Assembly (NCBI RefSeq): GCF_963259705.1
Contig: NC_081841.1
Span: forward strand, 88,239,063-88,303,062
DNA length: 64,000 bases
Direction of reading: 5' to 3'
From: Myotis daubentonii
Taxonomy: Eukaryota; Chordata; Mammalia; Chiroptera; Vespertilionidae
The notes under the pieces were generated by a model. The model worked only from the letters and a program-made list of their open reading frames with translations. It searched no databases and was not told the DNA's origin. Shown in pieces: positions 35,669 to 46,885 of the stretch (position 1 is its first letter; every line of letters starts with the position of its first letter). Made by a program: the position numbers and the translations under genes.

Positions 35669-35967
35669 TCTATAATCATAAAAGGGTAATATGCTAATTT
35701 GACCAGACGTCTTCTGGATGTCATTTTGGATGAAGCTGGGGCCAGAGGGAAGCCAGCCTGGGTCCCAGGTACCTGCGGGCAATCTGAGAGAAGCCAGTCT
35801 GGGTCCCAGGTGCCTGATGATGGCTGGAGGAGGGAAGCTTGAGTCCTGGGTGCCAGAGGGAAGCTGGTGCCAACAGCCTGGGTCCTGGGTGCTAGAGGGA
35901 AGCTGTTGCTGGTTGCTAGGGGAAGGAGGCCTACTCTTGCATGGATTTTCATGCATTGGACCTCTAG
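35669..35967 (+). mobile_element. HeliBat-type Helitron B of tandem array
   Basis: 5' TCTATAATCATAAAAGGG; 3' hairpin CATGGATTTTCATGCATTGG then CCTCTAG. The body carries four GGGTCCCAGGTACC/GGGTCCTGGGTGCC-type repeats of 40-50 bp. Confidence 0.9.
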
Positions 35968-36849
35968 TCCTACCTAATAAAAGAGAAGCATGCAAATTTA
36001 CAGTACCTCCGTAATGCCCACAAGCCACGCCAACTGGCCAATCAGGAGTGAGTATGAAAATTAACCCAACAAAGATGGTGGGTTAATTTGCATACACAGG
36101 CGCCCAGTGGCCTAGGTCCTGGGAACATCTTAAGGACCCAGGCAGCTCAGAGCTTTCAGGCCCCAGCGTAGGTCTTGGGCGGTCTCCATCCCAGAACACG
36201 CCTGGCCACTCCTTGCCTACTGGCCTCGGTGCCCTGCGGGGGGGTGTGTAGCAGAGGCTTGAGCAGGGCCAGAAAGGAGCAAGGGACCCTGCCCAAGCCA
36301 CAACTGAGGCTTGATCAGAGCCAGGAGGCCCTGCCCAAGCTGCATTGGAGGCTTGAGCAGGCCCAGAGACAGGGGATGTGCCAGCCTAGGCTTGCCAGAA
36401 GTCCTGCCTCTGCAGGTGAGCTGCAGAGGAAACACCTTTTCTGACTGCTCATTGGCTAAACTCACTGTACACCACTGGTAATGCTCTTGGTAACTTGGGT
36501 AACAAGAATCCAAAAAGGTGATCTAGGGTTTTTTCACCTCACTCCTGGAGGAAAAAATGAAGGTCCGCTGCTAGAGGGCTGAGAAATGTCATATCTTGCC
36601 CTAGCCTGTTTGGCTCAGTGGGTAGAGCCTTGGCCTGCTCACCGCACGGTCAGGGTTGATTCTGATCAAGGGCATGTACCTAGGTTGCCGGCTCCTCCTT
36701 GGCTGGGGCCCAGGTCAGGGCTCATGCAGGAGGCAACCAATCAAAGTGTCCCTCTCACATTGATGTTTCTCTCTGTCTTTTCCTCTCTCTTTCACATTCT
36801 CTAAAAATCAATGGAAACATCCTCAGGTGAGGAGAAAGGAAGAAAGAAA

Positions 36850-36933
<84 letters not shown>

Positions 36934-37254
36934 GTCATATCCTATGAAAGACACATCTAGAAAATGCCTCAAGAAAGTTGCCATTTTTTCATAGTGAAGA
37001 GACTGGAGTCCGTGTTGATGAAAACACCTTGGTGGCTGCGGTGACTGGCAGTGGCTGCAGCAGCGGGGTGATGGGGCTGGTGCCTTCCCCTGATCAGCCC
37101 AGTCGCCTCCCACAAAGGGAGGCCAGACTGCAGCTTAGGCCCACTTCCAGCAGTCAGTAGGACATCCCCTGAGGGCTCCCAGTCTGTGAGAGGGGGCAGG
37201 CTGGGCTGAGGGAACCCCCCTCCAGTTCAAGAATTTCATGCACTAGGCCCCTAG
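35968..37254 (+). mobile_element. HeliBat-type Helitron C of tandem array, long, with Ves insert
   Basis: 5' TCCTACCTAATAAAAGAGAA; 3' TTCAAGAATTTCATGCACTAG then GCCCCTAG. About 1.29 kb including a Ves SINE. Near the 5' end AATCAGGAGTGAGTATGAAA and AACAAAGATGG match the 5' part of the element at 46076-46885, so they are one subfamily. The unit GAGGCTTGAGCAGGGCC recurs at 36254, 36306 and 36348. The parts flanking the Ves (36450-36597, 36942-37060) do not resemble other copies here. Confidence 0.82.
36598..36933 (+). mobile_element. Ves SINE with (GAAA)n tail inside Helitron C
   Basis: GCCCTAGCCTGTTTGGCTCAG head, B box, CT-rich tail, then an AAAG repeat at 36836-36932. GTCATATC flanks it at 36588-36595 and 36934-36941. 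It inserted after Helitron C. Confidence 0.92.
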
Positions 37255-37990
37255 TCTATACTAATCTATACTAATAAAAGAGAAAAATGGTAATTGGCGT
37301 ACGACGATACCCTTTTCATTGGCTAATCAGGGTTATATGCAAATTAACTGCCAACTAAGATTGGCAGTTAACTGCCAACAAGATGGCGGTTAATTTGCAT
37401 ATGTAGGCACAATGCAGGGAGGCGAAAGGGAAAGCAGGAAGAAGCCCCCTGCCACTGACAGTGATCGGAAACCCAGCGGGGAGCTAAGAGCTGGGGGGCA
37501 GGGCAAAGGTGGCCCTGGGGCCGCCTTTGCCCTGCCCCCCAGCTATGATCAGAGAATCAGGTGCCTTTTCCGCCCTGGCCAGTGATAGCAGGAAGTAGGG
37601 GTGGAGCCAGCGATGGGAGCTGGGCATGGTCGAAGTTGGCAGTCCCGGGAGCTAGGGGTACTTGCCTGGGCCTAAAGCGAAGCCCACGATTGGGGGCGCT
37701 GCAGCTGTGGGTCCCCGCTGCCTGGGCCGGACACCTCAGCCAGAGGCTTCCTGCAGGGGCAGGGGCGGAGCCCGCACGCGGCGCCCCCCGCTGCCACTGC
37801 AGGTCCCCGCTGCCCGGGCCGGACGCCTAGGCCAGAGGCGTCAGGCCTGGGCAAGGGGCCGATCCTGTGATTGGAGGGTGATGGGGGTCAACGCCTGAGG
37901 GCTTCCCAGTATGTGAGAGGGGGCAGGCTAGGCTGAGGGACACCCCCCCACACACATCCAGTGCACGAATTTCATGCATCGGGCCCCTAG
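37255..37990 (+). mobile_element. HeliBat-type Helitron D of tandem array
   Basis: The 5' end TCTATACTAA is doubled (37255-37264 and from 37265 TCTATACTAATAAAAGAG). The 3' end has GTGCACGAATTTCATGCATC then GGGCCCCTAG. It contains a perfect 21-bp inverted repeat at 37489-37509 and 37524-37544. GC-rich frames at 37561-37898 are shadows. The 5' part matches element 3 of the minus-strand array. Confidence 0.88.
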
Positions 37991-38151
37991 TATAGTAATA
38001 AAGAGCTAATATACTGCTTAGACCAAACAGCAGAGCAACTGTCTGGATGACCTTCCGGACAACCATCTGGATGACCTTCCAGATGAAGCCTGGGCTGCGA
38101 GGGGTTGGGAGGGCCAAGCCCCTTGCATGAATTTGTGCATGGGTCTTCTAG
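37991..38151 (+). mobile_element. HeliBat-type Helitron E of tandem array
   Basis: A short copy with 5' TATAGTAATAAAGAGC (TC changed to TA) and 3' TTGCATGAATTTGTGCATGG then TCTTCTAG, followed by T. The body has the CATCTGGATGACCTTCC repeats also seen at 5866-6013 and 7678-7853. Confidence 0.87.
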
Positions 38152-38639
38152 TTTACTTATAAAAAATGAAAGTAATATACAAAACTGAGTAGTAAATTCA
38201 GGTTACAAATGTGTACAAAATTACTTGTGATAAAAAGCAACTTTCCCCTGTGCTACCTAACCCTCAAATTCTCAAGTCTTTGGAAGAGTCACTTTATTTA
38301 GGATTTGAGTTGTTCTGAGAAGTGCCTCCATATCTATAGATATATATTTAGATATAGCTTTCTTTTTATTTATTTTTTTCTTTTTTTATTACTTAAAGTA
38401 TTACAAAGAGTATTACATATGTCTCCTTTTTTTCCCCCCGCCCTTGACAATCCCCTGGCCTCCCCTACCCCCCAGTGTCTTATGTCCATTGGTTATGCTT
38501 ATATGCATGCATACAAGTCCTTCGGTTGATCTCTTACCCCCTCCCCTCCTGCCCCCCCTCCCTCCCCGGCCTCCCTGCTGTAGTTTGACAGTCTGTTCGA
38601 GGCAGTTCTGCCTCTGTATCTATTTTTGTTCATAAGTTT

Positions 38640-41600
38640 ATAATGGTCTTTATTATCCAGAACTGAGTGACATCATGTGATATTTTTCCTTCATTGACTG
38701 GCTTATTTCACTTAGCATAATGCTCTCCAGTTCCACACATGCTGTTGCAAATGGTAAGAGTTCCTTCTTTTTTACAGCAGCATGGTATTCCATCATGTAG
38801 ATGTACCACTGTTTTCTAATCCATTCATCTACAGATGGGCACTAGGCTGTTTCCAGATCTTAGCTATGGTGAATTGTGCTGCTATGAACATATGGGTGCA
38901 TATATCCTTTCTGATTGGTGTTTCTGGTTTCTTGGGATATATTCCTAGAAGTGGGATCACAGGGTCAAATGGGAGTTCAATTTTTAGTTTTTTGAGGAAA
39001 CTCCATACTGTCTTCTATAGTGGCTGCACCAGTCTGCATTCCCACCAGCAGTGCACAAGTGTTCCTTTTTCTCCACATCCTCTCCAGCACTTGTCCTTTG
39101 TTGATTTGTTGATGATAGCCATTCTGACAGCTGTGAGATGGTACCTCATTGTCATTTTGATTTGCATCTCTCAGATGATTAGTGACTTTGAGCATGTTTT
39201 CATATGTCTCTTGGCTTTCTGAATGTCCTCTTTTAAAAGGTGTCTATTTAGGTCCTTTTCCCATTTTTTGATTTGGATTGTTTATCTTCCTTTTGTTGAG
39301 TTGTGTGAGTTCCCTATAAATGTTGGAGGTTAAACCCTTATCAGTGATAGCATTGGCAAATATGTTCTCCCATGTAGTGGGCTTTCTTGTTGTTTTGTTG
39401 ATGGTTTCTTTTGCTGTGCAGAAACTTTTTATTTTTATGTAGTCTCATTTGTTTATTTTCTCTTTAGTTTCCAATGCCCTAGGATCTGTATCAGTGAAGA
39501 AATTGCTTCGGCATATGTCTGAGATTTTGTTGCCTTTGGATTCTTCTAGTATTTTTATGGTTTTCCGACATATATTTAAGTCCTTTATCCATTTTGAGTT
39601 TATTTTTGTGTATGGTGTAAGTTGGTGGTCTAGTTTCATTTTCTTGCATGTATCTGTCCAATTTTCCCAACAGCATTTATTGAAGAGACTATCTTGACTC
39701 CACTGTATGTTCTTGCCTCCTTTGTCAAATATTAATTGAGCGAATTGGTTTGGGGCCGATTTCTGGGCTCTCTATTCGATTCCATTGATCTATATGTCTG
39801 TTCTTGTGCCAGTACCAGGCAGTTTTGAGAACAGTGGCTTTGTAATACAGCTTGATATCTGGTATTGAGGTCCCACCTACTTTGTTCTTTCTCAGGATCG
39901 CTGCAGCGATTTGGGGTTGTTTTTTATTCCAGATGAATTTTTGGAGAGTTCGTTCTAGGTCTGTGAAATATGCCGTTGGTATTTTAATGGGAAGTGCGTT
40001 GAATTTATAGATTGCTTTGGGCAGTATGGACATTTTAATGATGCTGATTCTACCAATCCAAGAACATGGTATGTTCTTCCATCTCTTTATGTCTTCCTCT
40101 ATCTCTTTTTTCAACGTCCTATAGTTTTCTGAGTAGAGGTCTTTTACCTCTTTAGTTAAGTTTATTCCTAGGTAGCTTAATTTTTTTGGTGTGATGGTAA
40201 ATGGGATTGCTTTTTTAGTCTCTCTTTCTGCAAGTTCATTATTGGTGTATAGAAATGCCATAGATTTCGTGCCATTAATGTTGTATCCTGCTACATTGCC
40301 GAATTCTTTTATTAAGTCTAATAGTTTTTTGATGGAGTCTTTAGGGTTTTTTAAGTATAATATCATGTCATCTGCAAATAAGGACAGTTTTACTTCTTCT
40401 TTTCCAATTTGGATGCCTTTTATTTCTTCTTCTTGTCTAATTGCAATGGCTAATATTTCCAGTACTATGTCGAACAGGAGTGGTGAGAGTGGGCATCCCT
40501 GTCTTGTTCCTGTTCTTAGGGGAAATGGTGTTAGTTTTTGTCATTGAGTATGATGTTGGCTGTGGGCCCGTCATATATGGCTTTTATTATGTTGAGGTAT
40601 GATCCTTCAATTCCCACCTTGCTGGGAGTTTTTATCAAAAATGGGTGTTGAATTTTGTCAAACGCTTTTTCTGCATCAATTGATATGACCATGTGGTTTT
40701 TTTCTTTCAATTTGTTTATGTGATGTATCACGTTTATTGATTTGCGGATATTGTACCATCCTTGCATCCCTGGGGTAAATCCTACTTGGTCATGGTGTAT
40801 GATCTTTCTGATGTACTGCTGGATCCGATTTGCTAAGATTTTGTTGAGGATTTTGGCATCTATGTTCATGAGAGATATTGGCCTGTAATTCTCTTTCATT
40901 GTGTTGTCTTTACCTGGTTTTGGTATTAGGGTGATGCTGGCTTCATAGAATGAGCTTGGAAGTGTTCCTTCCTTTTGGATATTTGTAGTAGTCTGAGGAG
41001 GATAGGTTTTAGTTCTTCCTTGAATGTTTGGTAAAACTCCCCTGTGAAGCCGTCTGGTCCTGGGCTTTTGTTTGCTGGAAGCTTTTTGATGACTGCTTCA
41101 ATTTCCTCCATAGTTATTGGCCTATTGAGATTTTTTGATTCTTCCTGATTGAGTTTTGGAATGTTGTATTTTTCTAGGAATATGTCCATTTCCTCCAGGT
41201 TGTCTAGTTTGTTGGAGTAGAATTGTCCATAGTACTTTTTAACAATCATTTCTTTTCTGTGGGGTCTGTTGTTATTTCGCCTCTATTGTTTCTGATTTTT
41301 TTATTTGGGTCCTCTCTCTTTGCTTCTTGGTGAGCCTGGCTAGAGGTTTGTCAATCTTGTTTATCCTTTCAAAGAACCAGCTCTTGGTTTCATTGATTTT
41401 CTGTATTGTTTTTTTGGTCTCTATGTCATTTATTTCTGCTCTAATCTTTATTATCTCCTTCCTTCTGCTCACTCTGGGCTTTTCTCGTTGCTCTCTTTCT
41501 AATTCTTTGAGCTGTAGATTTAGATGATTTCCTACCATTTTTTCTTGTTTTTTGAGATAGGCCTGTAGAGCTATAAACTTCCCTCTCAGGACTGCTTTCA

Positions 41601-42456
41601 TTGCGTCCCAAAGGTTTTGGATTGTTGTGTTTTCATTGTCATTAGTTTCCAGGATGTTTTTAATTTCTTCTTTGATCTCATGGGTAACCCAATCAATATT
41701 TAATAACATGCTATTCAGCTTCCAAGTGTTTGAGTATTTTGAGTTGTTTTTATTGTAGTTTATTTCTAATATTATGGCCTTGTGGTCTGAGAAGTTGCTC
41801 GGTATGATTTTAATCTTCTTGAATTCGGGGAGACTTTGTTTGTGACCCAATATGTGGTCTATTTTTGAAGATGTCCCATGAGCACTTGAGAAGAACGTAT
41901 ATTTTGTGGCTTTGGAGTGAAGTGTTCTGAAGATGTCAATTAAGTCCATCTGATCTAGTGAGTCATTTAGGGTTGCTGTTCCTTTGCTGATTTTTTGTCT
42001 AGTGGATTTATCCAGTGATGTCAGTGGTGTATTAAAGTCCTCTACTATGATTGTATTGTTGTCGATATCTTCCAGGAGTTTTCTTATGTAATTGGGTGCT
42101 CCTGCATTGGGTGCATATATGTTTATCAGGGTTATATCCTCTTGTTGTATTGACCCCTTTAGTATTATGAAGTGGTCTTCCTTATCTCTTCTTATGGCCT
42201 TCACTTTGAAGTCTATTTTGTCCGATATAAGTATTGCTACCCCAGCTTTTTTTTCATTTCCATTTGCCTAAAAGATATTTTTCCATCCCTTCACTTTCAG
42301 TCTGTGTGAGTCCCTTCTAATGAGGTGGGTCTCTCGTAGACAGCAAATATATGGGTCATGTTTTTTTATCCATTCAGCCACTCGCTGTCTTTTGATTGGA
42401 CCATTTAGTCCATTTAAGTTTAAAGTTATTATTGAAAGGTACTTGTTTGTAGCCAT
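38640..42456 (-). pseudogene. L1 ORF2 (endonuclease/reverse transcriptase) remnant
   Basis: ORF2p nicks target DNA and copies L1 RNA. The start MATNKYLSIITLNLNG is at 42456. The endonuclease keeps CLRETHL (catalytic Glu region) and SNFSDHKAI (SDH motif, near 41800). The reverse transcriptase keeps [31 protein letters not shown] and FADDMI (near 40360). At least four breaks are visible: a frame change and stop after codon 62 (42268), one at about 41250-41272, one near 40900, and one near 40531. The C-terminal part from about 39720 down is split further. Typical intact ORF2p is about 1,275 residues. Confidence 0.93.
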
Positions 42457-42594
42457 TTCTATTTTTTTTGTGGCTGTTTTTCTTTCTGAGCTTTTTATTT
42501 CTTCTTTTTACACCAGTCCCTTTAGCATTTCTTGCATTGCTGGCTTGGTGGTGATAAACTCCCGTAGCCTTTTTTTGTCTGTGAAGCTTCTTAC

Positions 42595-43355
42595 TTACCC
42601 TTCATTTTTGAATGATAGCCTTGCTGGATAGAGTATTCTTGGATTCAGTCCTTTGCTTTGCATCACTTTGTAAATTTCCATCCATTCTTTTCTGGACTGA
42701 TGTGTTTCTGTTGAGAAGTCATTTGATAATCTGATGGGGGATCCTTTGTAGGTAACTCTCTGTTTCTCTCTTGCAGCCTTTAAGATTCTCTCTTTGTCTT
42801 GTACATTTGCCATTGTTATTATGACGTGTCTTGGTGTGGGTCTTTTGGGGTTCATCTTGCTTGGGACTCCTGTACTTGTGTAACTTTTTTCTTCACCATA
42901 TCTGGGAAGTTTTCTGTCATTATTTCTTCAAATAGATTTTCTAATCCTTGCTGCTCTTCTTGTCCTTCTTGCAGCCCTAGTATGCATATGTTACTTAGTT
43001 TCATGTTGCCCCAAAGCTCCCTTAGGCTCTCCTCCTGCTTTTTAATTTTTTTCTCCAGTTGCTGTTCAGATTGAGCTTGTTTCTCTGCCTTATCTTCTAA
43101 CTCACTAATTTGGTCCTCTGCTTCTCCTAGTCTGCTGTTGAAACTTTCCATGGTGTTTTTGATTGTAGCTATATCACTTTTCATTTCTTCCTGATTCTTG
43201 CATAGGTTGTTGATTTTCTCACCCATCTGGTGAATGAATTGTACAACCATTATTCTGAATTCTTTTTCTGTTATGTTGCATGCTTCAACTTCATTAATGT
43301 CCTTTCTTGGTGACTCCTCATTGTCTTTCCTCTGGGTGTTGTGTCATCTCTTCAT
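42595..43355 (-). pseudogene. L1 ORF1 (RNA-binding chaperone) remnant
   Basis: ORF1p trimerises and coats L1 RNA. An ATG at 43355 is followed by an in-frame TGA at codon 4. From 43250 on there is a heptad-rich coiled coil (KNTMESFNSRLGEAEDQISE), then the RRM-like part (NICILGLQEG). A frameshift near 42855 precedes the C-terminal domain (PTPRHVIITMA, SNDFSTETHQ). A stop at 42595 ends it early. Plus-strand frames over this region are shadows. Confidence 0.9.
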
Positions 43356-44297
43356 TCTGATTATCTCCCGATGGTTCAATCGTCAAGTTGCGTGGGCCTG
43401 GGCAGTGTGCAGTGGGAGCCTCCCACCACCCTAGTGTCACTGAAGAGCTCTGACACTAAGATGTGTGGTTGTTGTGGGTTGGTGGGAACCAGGCTCGCTC
43501 AGAGTCAGTGTTGCCAGCGCTCAATGTGGCCTAGTACGCGCCCTTAGAATCAGGGACCCTGCCTGCACTGTGCTGAAACAGAGAGCCCCCTGGAGTGTGT
43601 TGAAAATCAGAGCCCCCTAGCGTGCACCAGGAGTCAGAGTTCCCCAAGAATCCAGTATCAGAGTCTCTGTTGCTTCGCGCGACCTTGCCTTGAGAATCAG
43701 GGTCCCTGTGTGCCCTTGCACCAGGAATTAGAGTCACTGGCTCTTAGTATGAATGCACAGGGAATCAGGATCTCAGGCGCAGGTGATAAGAAACACAGTC
43801 AAGTCACTTGTGCTTGGTGCTGCCTCCTGCCCAGAGAATCTGGGTCCCTGGGCCTGTGCTATGCGGGACAAATTCCAGGTGTCCCGTGATTGCTCCCAGC
43901 CCAGGGCTCCAGGAGCAGGCAGTGCAAGCAGAACCAGTTCCCTGTGTTCGCGCGTTTGCTCCCAGCCCAGGACTCCTGAACCCAGCCCTACCTGCGGGAT
44001 CAGTTCCAAGGTGCTCGTGCACTTCCAGGCCAAAGTTCCTGCAGCACTGAGGCCCAGGCAAGGGGTGGGTCTATCAGTTAGTTACTCTGCGGGAAGGAGG
44101 GATGGGTTCTGTTACTCACGGATCTGCCACGGGGATTTCTGAACTTTTGGTGTCCTCAGGTCTGTAGCTGTGGTCACAGGTCTCTGTCCCCAGTGGCTGC
44201 AGGGTCCTGGTATGCGTCTGAGATCAGGCTGGGTGGTGCTGAGGCCAGGATCCTAGTCTCAAGCAGCTCTGTTTCCCAAGATGGCGTGGTCGCTGTC
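43356..44297 (-). promoter_or_regulatory. L1 5' UTR/promoter region
   Basis: GC-richer than the surroundings, without an intact frame, between the left TSD end of the element (44297) and ORF1. It includes recurring CCCTGATTCTCAAGGCAAGG- and GACTCTGATACTGG-type units at 43540-43800. Its position and composition fit an internal RNA polymerase II promoter, probably inactive now. The short frames on both strands are unsupported. Confidence 0.7.
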
Positions 44298-44312
44298 AGC
44301 TTTATTTTTATT

Positions 44313-45604
44313 GACTTATCTTTCCTCTTGATCTTACCTATTCATTTTTTTTCTTATTCTATTCACTGTGCTAGTTGAGAATTAGTTAACTTACAAAACA
44401 TAGTTACAAAAATTCACAATTAAATACCTTTTGATTGACACAGTTTTAGTTGCAAGATCCTTAAATTTTATTTCTTGATTTTTCAACTTTGTAAAATATT
44501 TATTTACTAAACGAAGAGTTCTTCATCTTTAGACATTGTCAATTTCACCTAAAATTATGTTAATATTGGAAACATATTTAGCAAATGGATTTTCCTCTCG
44601 TATATTCCACCAACTTCTCAAAATAATGCCTTTTCTAGTTTGTATCAACTACAAACGATGATTTTCTTCTATAGTTATATTTGAGAGGGGTAGATGTTTC
44701 TGACTGTTTCTCTTTTCTCTTACTGGGAGAAAAAAGAAAAATAAAGTATGCACATTGTTTACTCAATTACTAATATCTTCCAGTTTCTTAATACTTTTTT
44801 CTGTTACTTGGGCCACATTTTTGAAAAAAAAAATCCTTCTTGGAACTTTCTTGAAGGCAATTTTCCCCCCATCATGTGACTAAGTTCTTTACAAAATGCA
44901 CATTTGTTTTCTTGCATTGCACTGTTTCATTGAGTTTTATGCTGCTTCTCCATTTCAGGGTCTTCCTTTTTTTTTGATTCTATTAGTTTACTCAAGTATA
45001 TCAAATAAAAAAAAGAATAAATGGGAACTAAAGTGATACACTTTATTTTGGTTATGAGTGAAAAATAATCTAACTTGTATTGACTAAATCATAAAAGGAT
45101 ATTTATTACTTCAAGAAAAGTCCAGGAATATAATAGTTCTATTCAAGTTTTTAATAACATCATCACAGCTCAGTCTCACTTTTACTTTCCTGTCTGGCCG
45201 TTTTAAAGCAGTATGTTCTCATGATGCCTGCTGAAGGATCTAAATTTATATCTGCCCAGGGTTACGTCCAGAGAAATATTTTCCACATCAGTAACCATGC
45301 CACTATATAAAAAGTACCAAGTTTTCTCTCATTGACTGAAAGGGTCTTGTACCCATTTCTGACCCAGTCAGTGTGGCCAAATGAGAGTTGTCTCATCACA
45401 AACTTATCCCCCCTCAGGGAGTGAGGAACTGTGCATAAAATCACTCAAATTATTTGAATGGAGCTTGGAAAAGAAGTAGTTTCCAAATGAAAATCTCTGT
45501 TAACTTTACAACAAAGGGGAAATTAATTCTGAGAATACAATACATTCCCTCTTCAAAAGGTAAGTGTCATGTTTCTGTCTCCATTTTCAGTTTTGCCCTA
45601 GTCA
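44313..45604. other. AT-rich non-coding stretch
   Basis: No gene or named repeat was seen. The frame at 45262-45444 has no features. Confidence 0.5.
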
Positions 45605-45900
45605 TAAACACTCCAAAATCTCAGTGAATTTAAACATGTATTTATTTCCCACTCACCTCGCATGAAGGCTGTGGGTCAGCTTTGGCTCTGTTTGACTCAG
45701 CATGGCTTCTGATATTCTCATTCCCGGCCCCTAGTGGATAGAGCGGCTTCTGTCTATGATGTGAATTATCTCAATAGAAGGTAGGGACACAGGGGTGATG
45801 TCAAACCAAATCATGCAATAACGTTGAAAGCTTCCAACTCAGGTCTGGCAAATACCATATTCATTCATATCCCAATTCCCAAAGCTTGTCAACTGGTCAA
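45605..45900 (+). repeat. Old mammalian repeat, family not named
   Basis: CCAAAATCTCAGTGAATTTAAA followed by TATTTATTTCCCACTCACC recalls a dispersed placental repeat (ctcagtggcttaaaacaac...tttatttctcactc). 12200-12450 may be its inverted counterpart. Confidence 0.4.
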
Positions 45901-46075
45901 AAACCTGTGGTCAGTGCCAAGGCAACATATGTATAAGCATATGTATAATTCACTACAAGAGTATATAATTCCAGATTACAAATTATTTTACCCCAAATTT
46001 TGAAGGTAGTTTTTTTGGCATTTAGTTTTACTGATGAAAAATATGAAGTTGATCTGCTTATTCTTTTATAGCATA

Positions 46076-46885
46076 CTAGGGGCCTGGTGCACAAAATTCA
46101 TTCATGGGGGTGGATCACTCAGCCTGACCTGCACTCTCTCCAATCTGGGAGCCCTCAGGGGAGCCCTCTCCAATCGGGAGTTTCTGTCTATCTTTGCAAT
46201 CATATGAGCAAATTGTCTGAGACCCCAACCCAGTTTGGTTTGTTGCTCACAGAATAATAGAGATCTTTTTTTTCCTTTGCTCCATTGGTGGAGATTTCCT
46301 AGAAGTTGCAGAATATCTTCCTTTTAATTTTTCCTCAACACTTTGACTTTACTTATGTCTCTCACCTTTGCTTTCCCTCCATCCCCCATCCGCAGTAGTA
46401 ACTTTCTCTAGGCTCACTTTGCTCTAGTGTCTAGGAGATCCTGCAATGCATCTGCCACCAGAACTATGATTCCCAGTATTCCTGCTGCTCCCTGCGCTCT
46501 TGGTTTCCGCTTCTGGTCCAGGGGCTGCAGAAACCCAAAGGACTGGGAATTCCAGTTGCCCCCAGGCCAGGCTGACAGGACCGAACACTCCAGTGGTGTC
46601 CCCGGGACCCCGGCTGCTCAGCGCCAGTGTGTGCGTGCTGGCCACAGGCTTGGAGTGGGCAGGATCCTGGGGACGCCCGCCGCGTCACCCTGGCGATGCA
46701 GTGGGCAGGCGGGCACCCCACCCCACCCCTGGACACTCAGCACCACTCAGCATGTGCATGCGCACTGCCCACAGGTCCACCATCTTTGTGGGGTTAATTT
46801 TTCATACTCACTCCTGATTGGCTGTGGGCGTCACGGAGGAACAATCAATGGCATATTTGTTTATTATTATTATTATTATTATAGA
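46076..46885 (-). mobile_element. HeliBat-type Helitron with unusual interior, minus strand
   Basis: It starts CTAGGGGCCTGGTGCAC (3' hairpin with AAAATTCATTCATG) and ends with the reverse of TCTATAATAATAATAATA, then T. The 5' subterminal AATTTTTCATACTCACTCCT and ACCATCTTTGTGG match Helitron C. Between 46175 and 46600 the sequence is not HeliBat-like: it has intron-like AT-rich sequence, then ACTATGATTCCCAGTATTCC (ZNF143/SBS-like) and a GC-rich stretch. The 165-codon plus-strand frame and its neighbours are GC shadows. Confidence 0.82.

Larger units (their letters stand above)
38371..44297 (-). mobile_element. Full-length L1 retrotransposon, coding-dead, 15-bp TSD
   Basis: An element of 5,927 bp in the order 5' UTR, ORF1, ORF2, 3' UTR on the minus strand. 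The poly-A end shows as a T-rich run from 38371. Direct repeats AGCTTTCTTTTTATT (38356-38370) and AGCTTTATTTTTATT (44298-44312) differ at one base, so both ends are intact. The 5' start reads GACAGCGACCACGCCATCTT. ORF1 and ORF2 are each broken by frameshifts and stops, so it cannot move on its own. The low number of changes in the TSD suggests moderate age. Confidence 0.95.

Noticed and set aside
35271..36014. Several 90-150-codon frames on both strands
   Set aside because: All are inside tandem HeliBat elements, overlap on opposite strands and encode low-complexity Pro/Gly/Leu runs.
37561..37898. CpG-rich gene start
   Set aside because: The GC-rich stretch is the body of Helitron D, shared with other copies; no splice donor or conserved frame supports a gene.
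43531..44142. Frames in GC-rich region with possible coding potential
   Set aside because: They fall in the L1 5' UTR and overlap on both strands.
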